Of a stretch of 64,000 bases of DNA, positions 1-12,589 are shown piece after piece. Each line of letters starts with the position of its first letter. The stretch's first letter is position 1. The stretch is from Siderastrea radians (taxonomy: Eukaryota > Cnidaria > Anthozoa > Scleractinia > Rhizangiidae). The notes under the pieces are model-generated. The model had not been told where the DNA came from. It worked only from the letters and a program-made list of their open reading frames with translations, and ran no database searches. The DNA lies in assembly GCA_964017195.1 (NCBI GenBank), contig OZ024889.1, positions 63,065,858 to 63,129,857 on the forward strand, written 5' to 3'. A program made the position numbers and the translations under genes.

Positions 1-659
1 TGCAGCAGTTTGCAGCTTGCTACACTCAGCTTGTCACGTAACAATGCAGCAGGCTATTTTCGTCCACTCTTGCTCGCTTGTTTCGCTTGACTACCCTGAG
101 CGGAAAGAGAGACTGCTTGTAGTCTAACGAGAAGGGGCTCTTGTAAAAGAACCACATGGTGAAACAATGGAGGGTGGTCGCTTATGAGAGCTTTTGATGG
201 TCACCAATAGTACTGTAGATTTGTATGTAAATATTAAATATTTTTTATAGAAGAGGATTGCGTATGTACACTGTACATGTACATGTACAAGTCAACAACC
301 ATTAGCTCTTATGCTATGTATTACTCTGAATTAGCTCAAGAAGTGAGTAGTTTTATTTAAGTGTTGACTGAGTGGTCATCTTCAAGCAATTATAAGAAAC
401 AAAGAATAAGACCAGTCAGAAATTCAACAAAGTGGTCGCAGTTGGTTACGGGAACAATCGCTTATGAGAGCTTTGCATTACAGAGTTTGAGTGACAATTC
501 AAACGGGGTTTCACTATGCTTGTTGTAGATTTTAGATATTATAAATTTTAAATTTTAAATTTTGTAAATTTGTATCATAGAATGTAGAATACGCAATTCA
601 GCTCTATGAGCTGCAAAGTATTTTAATAAAGTACCTATCTCACTCCTAGAGCTCTTCAC
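1..659. other. Non-coding flank, no gene seen
   Basis: I see no supported coding region. The stretch is AT-rich and contains short self-complementary runs (for example alternating GTACAT around 265-290). The phrase CTTATGAGAGC recurs near 181 and 470, and a related form lies near 1777, which suggests old duplicated repeat sequence. Probably intergenic or intronic. Confidence 0.4.
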
Positions 660-1783
660 TTAGGGAGGGTTCATAATTTATGTAGAGGGGGCTATAGTGC
701 TTTTTAGCGGGGGGTATGATTTTTCCTTTTAGGTTTTGGGGGGGGGGGCCTAGCAAAAATTTCTCCCAATGTGAAAGAAGGTATAAGGGGGGACCATTCA
801 AAAAATTCCATAAATAAAAAACCGCCACCATCCGTTTACCAATATTTAGCAGAAGGATCTGTAAATGAAGTTCTAGTATAGCTGGAGCTTATAAATACAA
901 AGTAACAGTCGATGTCAATGAATAATAAACTCACGCTGATGCTTGCTTTCTCAGAACATTTATTTATAATTCCATGTTCCTCTCTTCTCCAGAGGTCTCT
1001 TTGCATCTCTAAGAGGCGGGGATGGGGAAATAGGAGGGAGACCATGCCTTTCACTCTTCCCATTGTCCCCTGCGCTATTAATTTTTAATTTTTATTTAAA
1101 ATTTTATTAATGGGATACCAGCGGGCACCTCTGCGGAGGAGAGACCATGTTCTTACGTTTATATTCCAATTGGTGGTGAAGCTATCAAACCACTAACTGC
1201 CTTATAACTGGCTGCACAGCATGTATAGACCACATTAGAAATGGCCACAATTGACTCCATTGCAAGATAATATTTTAAACCTAATTTGTACGTCCTTAAG
1301 GTATTCTAGAAAGCTAAATTCTATTTGTATGATGTGAGCATTCTGTGTGTATATTTCATGTGAAATTATATTAATGGAATGATGCCTCAACAAACCAATT
1401 AAATGGCCATTTTTAGCTGGTTTAGAAGACTGTGGTGAATGTAAGCTGTATCCTTTTATTTATGCTTATCATCAGTTTGATAAATTTTAAGTTTTTCATT
1501 TTCAATAAACTAATTACTAGTGTTGCTTATTAAACAATTGTCATTATGTGGTTAATTGTGAGACCAAAAATGCCTTGTTTTAGTCATCAGGGTGTTTTGG
1601 GTGGTGGTGGAGGAGGAGGGGGGGTTATGATATTTTGCCTACGGTTGTGGGTTATGCAATGAGGAGGGCCAGGGAAAACACACACACCAAATAACGGGGG
1701 GAGGGCTTTCAAAAAATGCAAGGGAAAAAATCTATAATCACCATAGCCCTACCTCTACATAAATTGTGAACCATCCCTTATGA
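660..1783. mobile_element. Non-autonomous element with imperfect ~40-bp terminal inverted repeats
   Basis: The left end (about 660-705, AGGGAGGGTTCATAATTTAT onward) is matched in inverted orientation by the right end (about 1739-1783) over roughly 40 bases with several mismatches. The interior carries G-runs and no ORF that I recognise, so this is a deletion derivative or MITE-like element. I could not define a clean target-site duplication. Superfamily unknown. Confidence 0.5.
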
Positions 1784-1868
1784 GAGTGGTCACAAGAAGA
1801 ATTTCGACTGTATTCTGATTGGTTCCCTAGCTATTTGAGGTATATGTTGTTGTTGCTGCTGTACGTAA

Positions 1869-1869
<1 letters not shown>

Positions 1870-1921
<52 letters not shown>
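1870..1921. repeat. (ATT)n microsatellite
   Basis: About 17 uninterrupted copies of the trinucleotide ATT/TTA. A simple sequence repeat, probably polymorphic in length. Confidence 0.97.
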
Positions 1922-1922
<1 letters not shown>

Positions 1923-3647
1923 CAGCAGCTGGTACATGCATATCAAAGCCTAGTATACATGCATATAATGCCTAAGGCTTAAAACAAAACTTTAAGGGAA
2001 ACTCTTTCTGGCAAGAGTGTTACATGTATTTAGTAAGTCAACCCCTTTTGGCAGTTGGTATGTCAGAGGGTAATGCGCAAGGTTGGAAGATTGTCCAAAC
2101 AATGAGCAGTTGGCCCAACAGAGTGTTTTATTAAGTGGGTGTTGGTAAAGCTGACTTCATTGTTACAGTCAATGTCATTAGTCAATATTATTTTTACCAC
2201 CTTAATGACTGCCTCAATAAAGATTACTCTTGTTGTAAATTCATACTATCTATACTGTTGAACCCCATCTAAGGATCTTAGCCACTCTATCAAGAAACAA
2301 CTACCTCATTATTATGGCTAGTACTTTTTTGGCCTGAAAAAAAATCCTGTCTGTTTCTTATCTTTAAACCCATTGATATGACTCCCGTCTTTATACGACT
2401 ACATCTCTTTGACCTGAGGGGTCATTTTACTGCTCTATCAACTTCTATCAGTTGGATACAAAGGATTTGTAAGCAATACTCATATTATCCATGTTAAAAT
2501 TAATATTGAGCACATTCACAGGAATATTTGTCATTCATGACAAAACACCATTTATGCTAATAATTGGATTTATCAACTGAGTTGATAAGGTAAATTGGCC
2601 ACTAACTTTCAATTTTGTGTTTCACGTCCCCACCGACGCAGCACCACAGTTTCTCTAACCCCACCATTTCAGTATGATGACATACTTGAAAACAGTTTGA
2701 TGGATTAAAGGTGAATCTTGTTCCTGTTAATCTTGTTCTCAAAACAATTATTTCTCAATCTATTGGGTGGTTTACCTGATGTACATAGTTTTATGTCCCA
2801 CACAAGGTGTCTCTTTGGCCAGTGATCCTATCCCTTTCAATCTGTGATTGTAATAAAACAAGCTCTTCTCATTAAGTGAATTTCATTTACATTGTGCAAG
2901 TGTTACAAATGACCTTCTCAACCTTGTCGTTTTCAGATTTCTTGCCTTTGTCAACTACCATCCATGGCACTGGTAAATATTTGAAAGAGCTGGACAGTTT
3001 ACTACAGGGACAACACTTTTCTGGCTATTTTGTATCAGCTTTAATCAGTGCTTCATGAAAGCAAACGTTTGGAGGGAAAAACAGCATTGCATGGCAAGTT
3101 GGATACAGAATTTATTTAAAAAATTTCATCTAATCCACATCAATTTATTAATTTTATGAGGTCTGATTGAACTAGGATTCTTAGGAAAGAATGAGACGAA
3201 ATTAATGTTTGTTGGCTCTGCTTTTTTGGTCTATAACAATTAAGTCAGACAAATAGAGACACTTCCTTTTGTAGAAGGACTGTCCACTGAGATGATGGGT
3301 TTTTTTGCCACTAATATTAACTGTGATTTGGAAAGATGTATGAAATTTTATTTCTATGTTCATTTTGCCAGTCCATAACTTAATTGATACAGGCCAATCT
3401 CTCTTTGTAATGAGTCTTCTCCACTCTCTCAGCAGTAATGATTGTTTGAGAAAAAAATGTGCAAGAGTTGAAACTCAATTAAAATATTTGTTTCTTTGTG
3501 TCTTTAGCAACCATTCCTGCTCTTAAGATGACACATCTTTTATTAGCAGGGCTGCCAAGATGACGCATCTTTTGCCAGTTTGTGTTTGCTGTTGCACAAG
3601 AAATAAATGATGATAACTCATGATCAAGAGCAGTTGGTAAAAAGCAG

Positions 3648-3708
3648 AACAAAAAAAAAAACAAAAACAAAAACAAAAACAAATAAACAAACAAACTAAC
3701 TAACTAAT
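3648..3708. repeat. A-rich low-complexity tract (CAAAAA / CAAA / CTAA steps)
   Basis: An A run followed by ACAAAA, then AAAC, then ACTA short tandem steps. Typical of an ageing simple repeat or a retroposon tail. The minus-strand ORF across it is an artefact of this composition. Confidence 0.8.
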
Positions 3709-4369
3709 GATAATGAGCAGGCTGTGGCAAAACAGGATGCTTTCTTGAAACAATATTTTAGTCGACTGCAATGATAAGTAGAATTAAGGACATGCGCAGC
3801 CCGTACTACTAAGTCTGAAACTAGCGAAATGAATATGGAAAAGTTAAAAAAAATTCAAAGCAGGGACTTTTAGTTGATTTTGCCGGCTGCGCTATCACTA
3901 AACTTTCATACGGTGCGCCCAAGCTTCTGAGCTGATGAAATCCAACTTAGTCTACAGCAGAAACATCTTTTCCCAAACTAGGTGTAGGGAGTTTCTGTCT
4001 TTCAACTATGATAACACACCTAACCTGCATGAACTGCTGTTAGATAATAAATTCGCCAATAAGGATATGTCTGGCACCAATCAGAACAATTAGGCATTTC
4101 TTATTGACACAATATTAATTCCAGAAAAGTGTTTGAGTGCTGACTAGTAATCAGTTCAACCCATTTCCCAAACTAAATCAAGTACTTGACTAATCAAATT
4201 TGATTAGTTTTAAGTTGTGATCACCTCCAATGCATGAATCTGGTATTTCACTAGGTAGAGTATGCAACTTGAGATTATAAAATAACTAGTTATAAAACCA
4301 GTAATATGTACTCTTACTATAAGTGCAAATGGGAAGCAAAATCACTGTGTCTGGTTTTGTTGCTAGGGC

Positions 4370-4905
4370 TCCTTTTTTGAAATGACCCCTTTTTCAAACT
4401 CTCAAACCGTAGAGGAGTGGTATGTGCACAAAAGCAAATAGGTAAAGTCTGAATTCCAATTTGTAAGTCAAAGTTTTAAATTGCAGAGTAGGTGGAAGCT
4501 TGTAGTTGCCCAGATGTTTCATCTTTAGGCAGCACACCGGAAACGGGACAGGACAGATGTTTCATCTGTTAAGTTAGCAGAAACCTACTCTGTGGGCTGA
4601 ACAACTACATGATAACGGATCACAAAACTAAATCATTGCTGGGGCCCCTTTTTGAAATAACCCCTTTTTTAAACTCTCTACTGTAGAAAATTATAGGGAT
4701 GTCATTTAGGAAATGAATACAAAATTCAATTACAATAGGTAAACTTGGAAATTTTTAACTCCAATTTGTAAGTTTAACATTGCAGAGTAGGTGGAAGCTT
4801 GTAGTTGCCCAGATGTTTCATCTTTAGGCAGCGCACCAGAAATGGGACAGGACAGATGTTTCATCTGTTAAGTTAGCAGAAGCCTACTCTGTAGGATGAA
4901 TAAAT
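4370..4905. repeat. Two-copy direct duplication, ~270-290 bp unit, with internal hairpins
   Basis: Two diverged copies run in tandem (about 4370-4620 and 4640-4905). Shared blocks include GCAGAGTAGGTGGAAGCTTG and a following AGATGTTTCATCTTTAGGCA. In each copy the outer AGAGTAGG is complementary to a later CCTACTCT and the inner CAGATG to CATCTG, so each unit can fold into a nested hairpin. No coding capacity is seen; function unknown. Confidence 0.75.
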
Positions 4906-5875
4906 AATGGATTTAAAATACTAAAACCTTTTCCCATTCTTGTTGACTATCGAATCATGATATTATTTCTACAGTAAATGCAGTTTTTAAATCATGCCCC
5001 TTTCCGCTCATTTCAATGAGAAGCTCTGGACCCAAAAATACAGTGGGGTTTGTTTCTATTGCCTTTTATCTATTGCCTGCAAGAAAATGACTTCATTTGA
5101 CTAAATGTAGTGTGGTGTAATGAGTTGAGTTGATGAAGTCATTGTTTTTGTCAGAAGCTCCAAAACGGAAGTCCATTTACATCAGAAATGATCTTTGTAT
5201 TTAATCCAAAATCCTTGAAATAAAATTAAATGCTTTCAGGGGGGATCTTTATCCACCCCATGACTTGTCTTCACTATTCGCCCTTCATAATAGCCCACGT
5301 TCTTTTGCCACTAATTGCAAATGTTCCAAGATTCTTTTGTCTTTAAATAACCGCAAGAGAATTGATGCAAAAAAGCCTTTTTGCCAGGTCAAAATTATCG
5401 AACATGGGCTGTTATAAGTTGGAAGGAGGGGTATGAAAACGTTGATACATTTTTAACGGGATTATTTTTGCTGAGGGGTACTTCACCAGCCTATCTCCCC
5501 GTTTCTTATTCGGACAACAGAGCATGGGCCTACCGGCACTTTGCTATCTCTATGGTTGTGTACGGGTTGGCCAGATTTTTGTTGCTCGTTTCACTGCGCA
5601 TTTTTGACTCATATTTGGTATGAACACATCGCACCATGCTCAGTAGTGCGGTCATGCACCAACATGTGTGCTTTTCTCGTCACCAGGGCCTTCTCTGCGT
5701 TTAAAAGGGCGGTTGGAGATTTTACTGTGTGACACGATCAAATGGCGTTCACTTACCCTATTTTCAGCGGATGGCAAACATTTGTTTTCTTGCAATCTAA
5801 AACCGTTAAAAACCGTTAAAATCTTTATAGCTCTAAAGTAGATACCAATGAGAGTACAGGCGCTTTCTTCCCTCC

Positions 5876-7170
5876 CCTAGAAAACTAGAAACGATTAGCC
5901 AAGAAGAACAATCTCTTTGCGAAGGACCTCTGAGACGGAAGGAATGTCTCGAAGCTTTAAAAAGCAGGGCCTCTGAAAAAACACCAGGGTCGGATGGTCT
6001 CCCCTGCGAATTCTACAAAGTCTTCTGGAATGATTTAGCTGAAACACTACTAAATGCGCTAAATTACTCTTTCGAGACCGGGAAACTTTCAATATCACAA
6101 AGACGTGGCATTGTCAAACTTATACCAAAAAGAGATGCTGAGCTCACTTTGATGAAAAATTGGCGACCATTAACTCTACTAAATTGCGACTACAAGATTG
6201 CATCAAAAGCTATTGCAAGCCGAATTAAAACTTTTCTTCCAAAGCTCATTTCGGACTATCAAACGGGCTTTATCAAAGGCAGATGTATAAGTAAGAATAA
6301 ACGTCTGTTGGACAGTGTCATTAAATTTACGGAAGGAAAAAAAATTCCGGGCCTTCTTCTTTTTCTTGATTTTGAGAAAGCTTTTGATACACTTGGGTGG
6401 TCTTTCATCAATAAAACCCTACAGCATTTCGGTTTCGGGCCCTCGCTGTTAAATTGGATTAAACTCTTTTATTGCAGTATTGAAAGCTGTATCTTAAATA
6501 ACGGATGGGGGAGCAATTTCTTCAAACTTAGCCGAGGAGTTAGGCAAGGCCGTCCTTTGTCGCCATATCTATTTATTCTATCCGTAGAAGTACTTGCGGA
6601 AGCCATTCGAAAAAAACGAGATCAAAGGTATAGAAATAAACGGCAATGAATTCAAGTTAAGCCAATATGCAGAAGACACGACACTCATCCTTGACGGTTC
6701 CAAAGAATCCTGTTTAGAATCTGGTTTTAATAGAAACTTTTGGTAATGTATCGGGCCTCAGACTCAACATTAAAAAGACAGAAGCTCTATGGATAGGCTC
6801 TAAAAAGATTGTGACCTCAAACGTCTCCCAGAAAAAGATTTCAAATGGCCAAAGAAAAAAGTTAAGGCTTTAGGTGTTTCGCTCTCAACGGACCCCAGTA
6901 TAATAATATCTTTAAATTACAAAGAAAAAATTAGATCGATGTTAGGGTGCTGGAATTTTCGTAGACTTACCCTATTGGGGAAAATAACAGTTCTAAAGAG
7001 CCTGGTTACATCTCAATTAGTATACATATTTTCATCTTTGCAAACTATCCACGAAGCGATTAAAGAAATCAACACAATGTTCTACAAGTTTTTATGGAAT
7101 GATAAGGGAGACAACTGAAATCAAACGAAAAGTAATGATTATCCAGAAGGAGGGCTAAAAATGATCGATA
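5876..7170 (+). pseudogene. Decayed L1-like LINE reverse transcriptase fragment
   Basis: From about 5891 one frame reads uninterrupted through 6649 and shows the LINE RT order: a TPGSDGLPCEFYK block, a LIPKRDAE block, NWRPLTLLNCDYKI (finger/palm), FLDFEKAFDT (motif A with catalytic Asp) and GVRQGRPLSPYLF (motif B). After 6649 the reading continues only in other frames, with YAEDTTLIL (motif C, Glu replacing the first catalytic Asp of the usual YADD) and later ORF2 tail fragments to about 7160. No endonuclease or poly(A) tail is present, so this is a truncated dead copy on the plus strand. A 42-bp direct duplication follows at about 7199-7265. Confidence 0.88.
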
Positions 7171-7470
7171 TTGCTTCCTTTAATAAATCAATACTCGGGA
7201 TTCATCTTTACTTAGGACAGCTTTGCAAAACAATACTTAGGATTCATCTTTACTTGGGACAGCTTTGTGAATCCTTCCCCGGGAGAAGATCCTGGGGTCG
7301 GGGTTGTGCGCGAGCCTCGTGCAAGCGATTTTCCAAGGTTTCCGGTATGCGCTGTGAGAATTGTTACACATACAAATGATCCAACATTGTAGTTTTGGCC
7401 AAGAAATTTTGATTTCACTCTAAATACTTTTGTCGAAGTAAGTATTACTGTAAGTTTGCACTTTCCTAAA

Positions 7471-7940
7471 GGGACACTGTAACCAATTTTTTAAGATAAC
7501 TTTGAAAAGCTAAACTGAGACAAATTCCAATCAGAGGAAACCCAAAAATACTGGTTGCGTTTCGTTTGAAACTACTTTACCAGTTCTCTGAGACTATAAT
7601 TAAATGTGTTTGGCTGCGGATCGCTAGGATAGACATGGACTGCAAATTGAAAACATCAGGCTTTCCTTCTCTTGACGTTCTAGGAGTATTCTGTTTAATT
7701 TAAATTTCAGCCCCAAAACGGAAAAATTGAAAGACGTCCATTGGGACAAACTGAAATAAAACGACTGTCGTATTTCAAATTCGATGTTTGAATTTGGCTA
7801 GCCTGTTTCAGGCGTTCCGATTGTGTGGGGCAGCGCGCTGAATAGAAACTTCACGACTTCCTTTTTGGTCACAGTTTGGCTGCAATTTACCAACAAAGCG
7901 ACCTAGAGACGGCGTGTGAGGTTAGAGGTTGCAGTGTCCC
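7471..7940. mobile_element. MITE-like element with 14-bp TIRs
   Basis: GGGACACTGTAACC at 7471-7484 is matched in inverted orientation by GGTTGCAGTGTCCC at 7927-7940 with one mismatch. The 470-bp interior has no coding capacity. The TIR and size fit a short non-autonomous DNA transposon. No unambiguous target duplication was found. Confidence 0.5.
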
Positions 7941-8029
7941 GTAGAAGTCGGGAAGAAACTGGTTTAATCCGGTTTCCTTGTTAGTTCACGGTCAGGTTCT
8001 TCGCAACCCGTTATGTAATGTATGTGGCA

Positions 8030-8300
8030 GTATTAACGCGGTTCCACCGTATATTTTGCTCCTATGGTAATCATGAGAGTAATGCACGCAAATTTCCTAA
8101 TGTGATAGCTGCGAAATTGGTGAAGATGGCCATATTTGTACCGATAGCAAATGTGAGCGTTAACGGGGTTCCAGCGTATATTTTGCCCTATAGTAAATAT
8201 GAGAAAAATGCAGGCAAATTTCTGAATTTGATATGTATGCGAATTTGGTGAAGATGGCCATATTTGTACCGATAGCAAATTTGAGATAATACACTTAAAT
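8030..8300. repeat. Degenerate direct repeat, ~126-130 bp unit
   Basis: Two diverged units: a GGTTCCACCGTATATTTTGC-type block recurs about 126 bases later, and a GGTGAAGATGGCCATATTTG block recurs about 125 bases apart, followed by ACCGATAGCAAAT. Weaker echoes (GCAAATNTGA, GATAGCAAAT) continue to about 8560. Non-coding. Confidence 0.6.
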
Positions 8301-8756
8301 TTGTTGATTTGATAGTAATATAAATTGAGTGTTAAGGGGCATATTTGCCCCTGTAGCAAATCATGAGTATAACACAAACAAATGTTTTTATTTGTAGCTT
8401 CGGTAAATGTGATAAAACAATGATGCAAACAAATAGGTTTGCACCGTGTTTCCCTAGATTTACGGTGATAGCAAATGTAGTTTTTTTGCATAGAGAGCAA
8501 ATCTAAAGCAAATGTATGGCAAAGATGTTGATTTACGGGGGTATCAAAAATGAAGCAAATGTGAAGTAGAGGTGATATTTACGTGGTATTTGCGCGCAAA
8601 TTCAGCGGAAGCAAACATCTGCTTTTACATTATCATTGCCTCCAGAGCATATTTCGGTCAAATTTGGAACCCTAAATTTGCATCATATTTACTTCAGTTG
8701 TAAAGCTGCTCAAATCTATTTTTTCGTCCAGTGTCAACAGCAACGAACAATTTGAA

Positions 8757-11700
8757 ATGGACGATTCGTTTCAATTGTCCATCACCCAAGTCCATCATGC
8801 ACCTCAGGGAACCGGACGAAAACGCAGTCCCAAGCCGGGCCACCCAACCCTTGAAGTGCTGACGGCGCGGTCACGGTCCGTTATCCGCATCCAAAATAGA
8901 GATGACCTCTGTTGTGCTCGGGCCCTCGTCACTGCTAAAGCTCGCCTGGACCAACACCCGAAATGGGAATCGATTCGACACGGTAGGAAAATCCAAAAAG
9001 AATTGGCTCTGTTGCTCCATCACGAAGCCAAGGTGCCCTTGGGTCCTTGCAGCTACGATGCCTTGACGGCCTTCAGTGCCGCCTCGTCCCTTGCCAATTA
9101 CCAGATCATTCTGGTGGACGCCCATCGCTCGTTCCATATCACCACCTTTGGAGGCACCCAAGACAAACCATTGATTTTGCTCCACGACCATGGCCATTAC
9201 GATGTCATTACCCGTTTGCCAGGGTTTTTCGGGTCCAGTTATGTGTGTGGCCACTGTTGGAAACCCTATAACACCCAGGGAGGGCATCGATGCGACAAAA
9301 AACGACTTTGCGGAGCCTGTCGTCAAAAAGATTGCCCCGATTTCCAGGCAGCTTACCCAAGAGGCCTCAAAGCGACCCAACGTTGCCACACTTGTCATCG
9401 CGACTTTTTCGGAGACACTTGTTTCCAAACACATCTGGCTGTTGACCAGGCGGGCAAACCCACCACCAACCCACAGTCCACCGTGTGCTTTCTTCGCAGG
9501 CGATGCCCCTCCTGCCGAAAGCAGGAGGTAGGGGTAGAAAGAATTCAAAGGCATCAATGCTGGCACATAGATTGTCCTTCCTGCCATGAGTACGTGGACG
9601 CCCAGACTCATCTATGTTTTATTCAACGAGCCCCAAAGCCTCAAGAAGAGAAAAAGAAGAGAAAGAAGAAACGTCAAGGGGGTTTTCGCGCCAAACGAGG
9701 GGCCGCGGCTGCGGGACTTCAAACCCCCAATGCACCGGAGGAGGAGGAGCAAGAAGACGATGTGGACGACCTGCCACCCTTGCACGTGTTTTTTGACATT
9801 GAAGCCATGCAACCCCACGAACAACACATCGCTAATCTCATCGTGGCCGAAACCGAAGACGACGACGACCCCGTGCATTTCCCAGGCGAATATTGTACCA
9901 GAGATTTTCTCGAATGGTTGGATACGCTCACGTTGAACGACACCCGACAAGTCAATGTGATGGCTCATAATTTCCAAGGGTACGATGGGTACTTTGTGGT
10001 TCATCAATACCATAGTGACAACCGGATCGTCGGACAGCTGCGGAACGGATGTAAACTCTTACAAGTCCAACACGATCGTATCCGTTTCATCGATTCTCTC
10101 AGTTTCTTCCAGATGCCTTTGTCGGCCTTTCCAAAAACCTTTGGATTGACAAAATTGAAAAAAGGTTACTTCCCACACAAGTTCAACCTCTCCGAGCATC
10201 AAAACTACGTGGGCATCGTCCCAGCCCTCGATTACTACATGCCTGAAACCATGTCTCCCGAAGGCAAGCAAGCCTTGGAAAAGTGGCATCAAGAGCAACG
10301 CGATAAGGAGGTGGTCTTTGATTTCCAGAAAGAATTGGTCGCGTACTGTGAATCAGATGTGCGTCTCTTGAAACAAGGATGTCTCACCTTCAAACGATTG
10401 TTTGAAGCTCAAGCGGGTTTCAACCCCTTCGATCAAATCACCATTGCTTCCGCCTGCAACCGGGATCTACGCATGAACCGGATGATCCCCAACAGCATTG
10501 CCAGTGAACCCGTCCGTGGTTGGAAGAACCGTATAAACCATTCCAACGTGGCCATCGAATGGCTAACCTGGTGTGCCCAACAACAGCCCCAGGACATTCA
10601 ACACGCGGGCAATGCCGGTGAGGTTCGCATGCCAGCCGTGGGGTTCGTGGATGGTTACTGCCACGACACCCAGACCGTGTACGAATTTCAAGGTTGTTTC
10701 ACCCATGGATGTCCCACCTGCTATCCAAACCGCCACGAAAAACATGTGCGTCACTATGATCGAACCATGCAAGATGTCTACGAAACCTCGCAACACAAGG
10801 TCCAACAGCTTAGAGAACAAGGGTTCACTGTGGTCCAAATATGGGGTTGCGAATGGAAACGTCTCAAAGAAACCAACCCAGAGATCCAATCCTTCGTCGA
10901 CAACCTGGACTTCAACGACCCCCTCAACCCTCGTGACGCTTTCTGTGGAGGTCGTACCAATGCTATCAAGCTGTACCACCATGTCACTCCCAGCCAAAAG
11001 ATCCATTACATTGATGTCACCTCCTTGTACCCTTGGGTCAACAAAACCTGTGTGTACCCCAAAGGTCATCCTGAATTCATTTCACAACCGGGTCTCACCG
11101 ACATCCAACAGTACTTTGGTCTCATCCAATGCAAAGTCCTCCCTCCACGTGCCTTGTACCATCCCGTACTGCCTTACCACCATGAGAGCAAACTCACCTT
11201 TCCCCTCTGTGCCACCTGTGTCAAAGAAGAAATGGCAAAACCTCTTCTGGAGAGATCCGCTCAGTGCGACCACACCGACGAACAACGCGTCCTGACCGGG
11301 ACATGGTGCAGCCCGGAATTGTCTAAAGCGGTGGACTTAGGATACCAAGTCCAGTACATCAACGAAGTCTGGCATTTTCACTAGACCTGTGAAGGACTGT
11401 TCCGAGACTACGTCAACACTTGGTTGAAAATCAAGCAAGAAGCTAGTGGGTGGCCATCGTGGGTCGGAGACGACGAAACCAAGCGACTACAATACATCCA
11501 AGAGTACTTCGAACATGAAGGCATCCGGTTGGACTACAATAAAATCAAGAAGAATCCTGGTCTCCGGACCTTAGCCAAAATGATGCTCAATTCCATGTGG
11601 GGCAAGTTTGGACAACGGCTCAACAAGACCCAAGTCCAAGAATTTGATGATCCCAAAGCCTTTCACAGTTTCCTAGATACCTCCACCTTGGACGTACGTC

Positions 11701-12332
11701 ACGTCTCCGTTATGAATGACCAAATGGTGGAGGTACTCTACCAGTACCAAGAGGAAGACATCCCCGTCTCCCCAAACCTCAACATCTTTGTGGCTTGTTT
11801 CACTACCTGTTGGGCTCGACTCCGTCTCTATGCTGCGTTGGAACAATTGGGGCAACGGGTCTTGTACTATGACACCGACTCCGTGGTTAATCTGGAAGAC
11901 GAGGGTCAATCCAACCCAGTCTTGGGGGATTACCTCGGCGAGTTCACCTCTGAATTGGATCCCGACGACTACATTAAAGAATTTGTGTCAGGCGGCCCCA
12001 AAAATTATGGCTATGTCACAAAGAAAGGCAAAGTGGAATGCAAAGTGAGGGGTTTTCGCCTCAACTGGGAAGGCAAAACCCAATTAAATTTCAACGTGAT
12101 GCGTCAAAACGTCCATGACGAAATCTAAAACCCTCAAAAGAAACCGCGTCAAACTCTAGTCACCAAAACGCATCAGATTGTGCGCGATCCCAAACACTAC
12201 CAACTCTACACCTTTCCGGATTACAAGCGTTACCAGTTGGTGTACGACAAGAGAGTCATTGATCCTGCCACCTTTCAAACCTACCCTTACGGATATCGAG
12301 CCGCCTGCCAAGACACACCTTCACCCTGTTGA
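8757..12332 (+). pseudogene. Protein-primed DNA polymerase B of a Polinton/adintovirus-type element, two in-frame stops
   Basis: One frame from the ATG at 8757 to TGA at 12330-12332 (~1190 codons) is interrupted by TAG at 11382-11384 and TAA at 12126-12128. Order by residue: cysteine/histidine zinc-binding cluster ~165-290; basic KKRKKKR tract ~300; 3'-5' exonuclease (FFDIEAM ~345, AHNFQGYDGYF ~400, YCESDVRLL ~530); an endonuclease-like block ~632-680 (VDGYCHDT...GCFTHGC, IWGCEW); palm motif A DVTSLYP ~752; then, after the TAG, motif B LNSMWGKFG ~941 and motif C YYDTDSV ~1036; a conserved tail follows the TAA. Such enzymes copy linear element ends from a terminal protein. The stops fall between conserved blocks, so the break is recent. 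Codon use is visibly richer in G/C than the other polymerase in the window. Confidence 0.92.
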
Positions 12333-12589
12333 TGCGCGTGTGACCCTCCCACACCCAAGAAAAAGGATTAAAAAGTCATTGATTTCAACATGGCGTCTTT
12401 TTTTATCTGATCTGAGCCCACGATCCCCATTTTCCCCCCCGACTGGTCAGCGGTTTCCCACCCTAGCCAGAGGGCTATTTACCTACGTCATGTAAGCGTC
12501 ACGAAATGTCCTCTCTTTTCTGATCGGAGCCCGCCATCCCTTTTTCCCTATGTATTACCCTATGTATTCCTTATGTATTCCCTATGTAA

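Larger units (their letters stand above)
1922..5875. other. Long non-coding stretch with minor repeats
   Basis: No ORF here has protein-like composition or a recognisable motif; the longest open frames are under 85 codons and look random. It contains an A-rich tract at 3648-3708 and a tandem duplication at about 4370-4905, listed separately. Likely intergenic or intronic sequence and old repeats. Confidence 0.4.

Noticed and set aside
8871..9611. 246-codon minus-strand ORF
   Set aside because: It lies entirely antisense to the PolB coding region and has no domain signal; a composition shadow.
8757..12332. Alternative genetic code (TAA/TAG read as Gln) as the reason for in-frame stops
   Set aside because: The same protein uses many CAA/CAG codons, stops are very few, and neighbouring genes end properly at TAA/TAG. 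Ordinary nonsense mutations are simpler.
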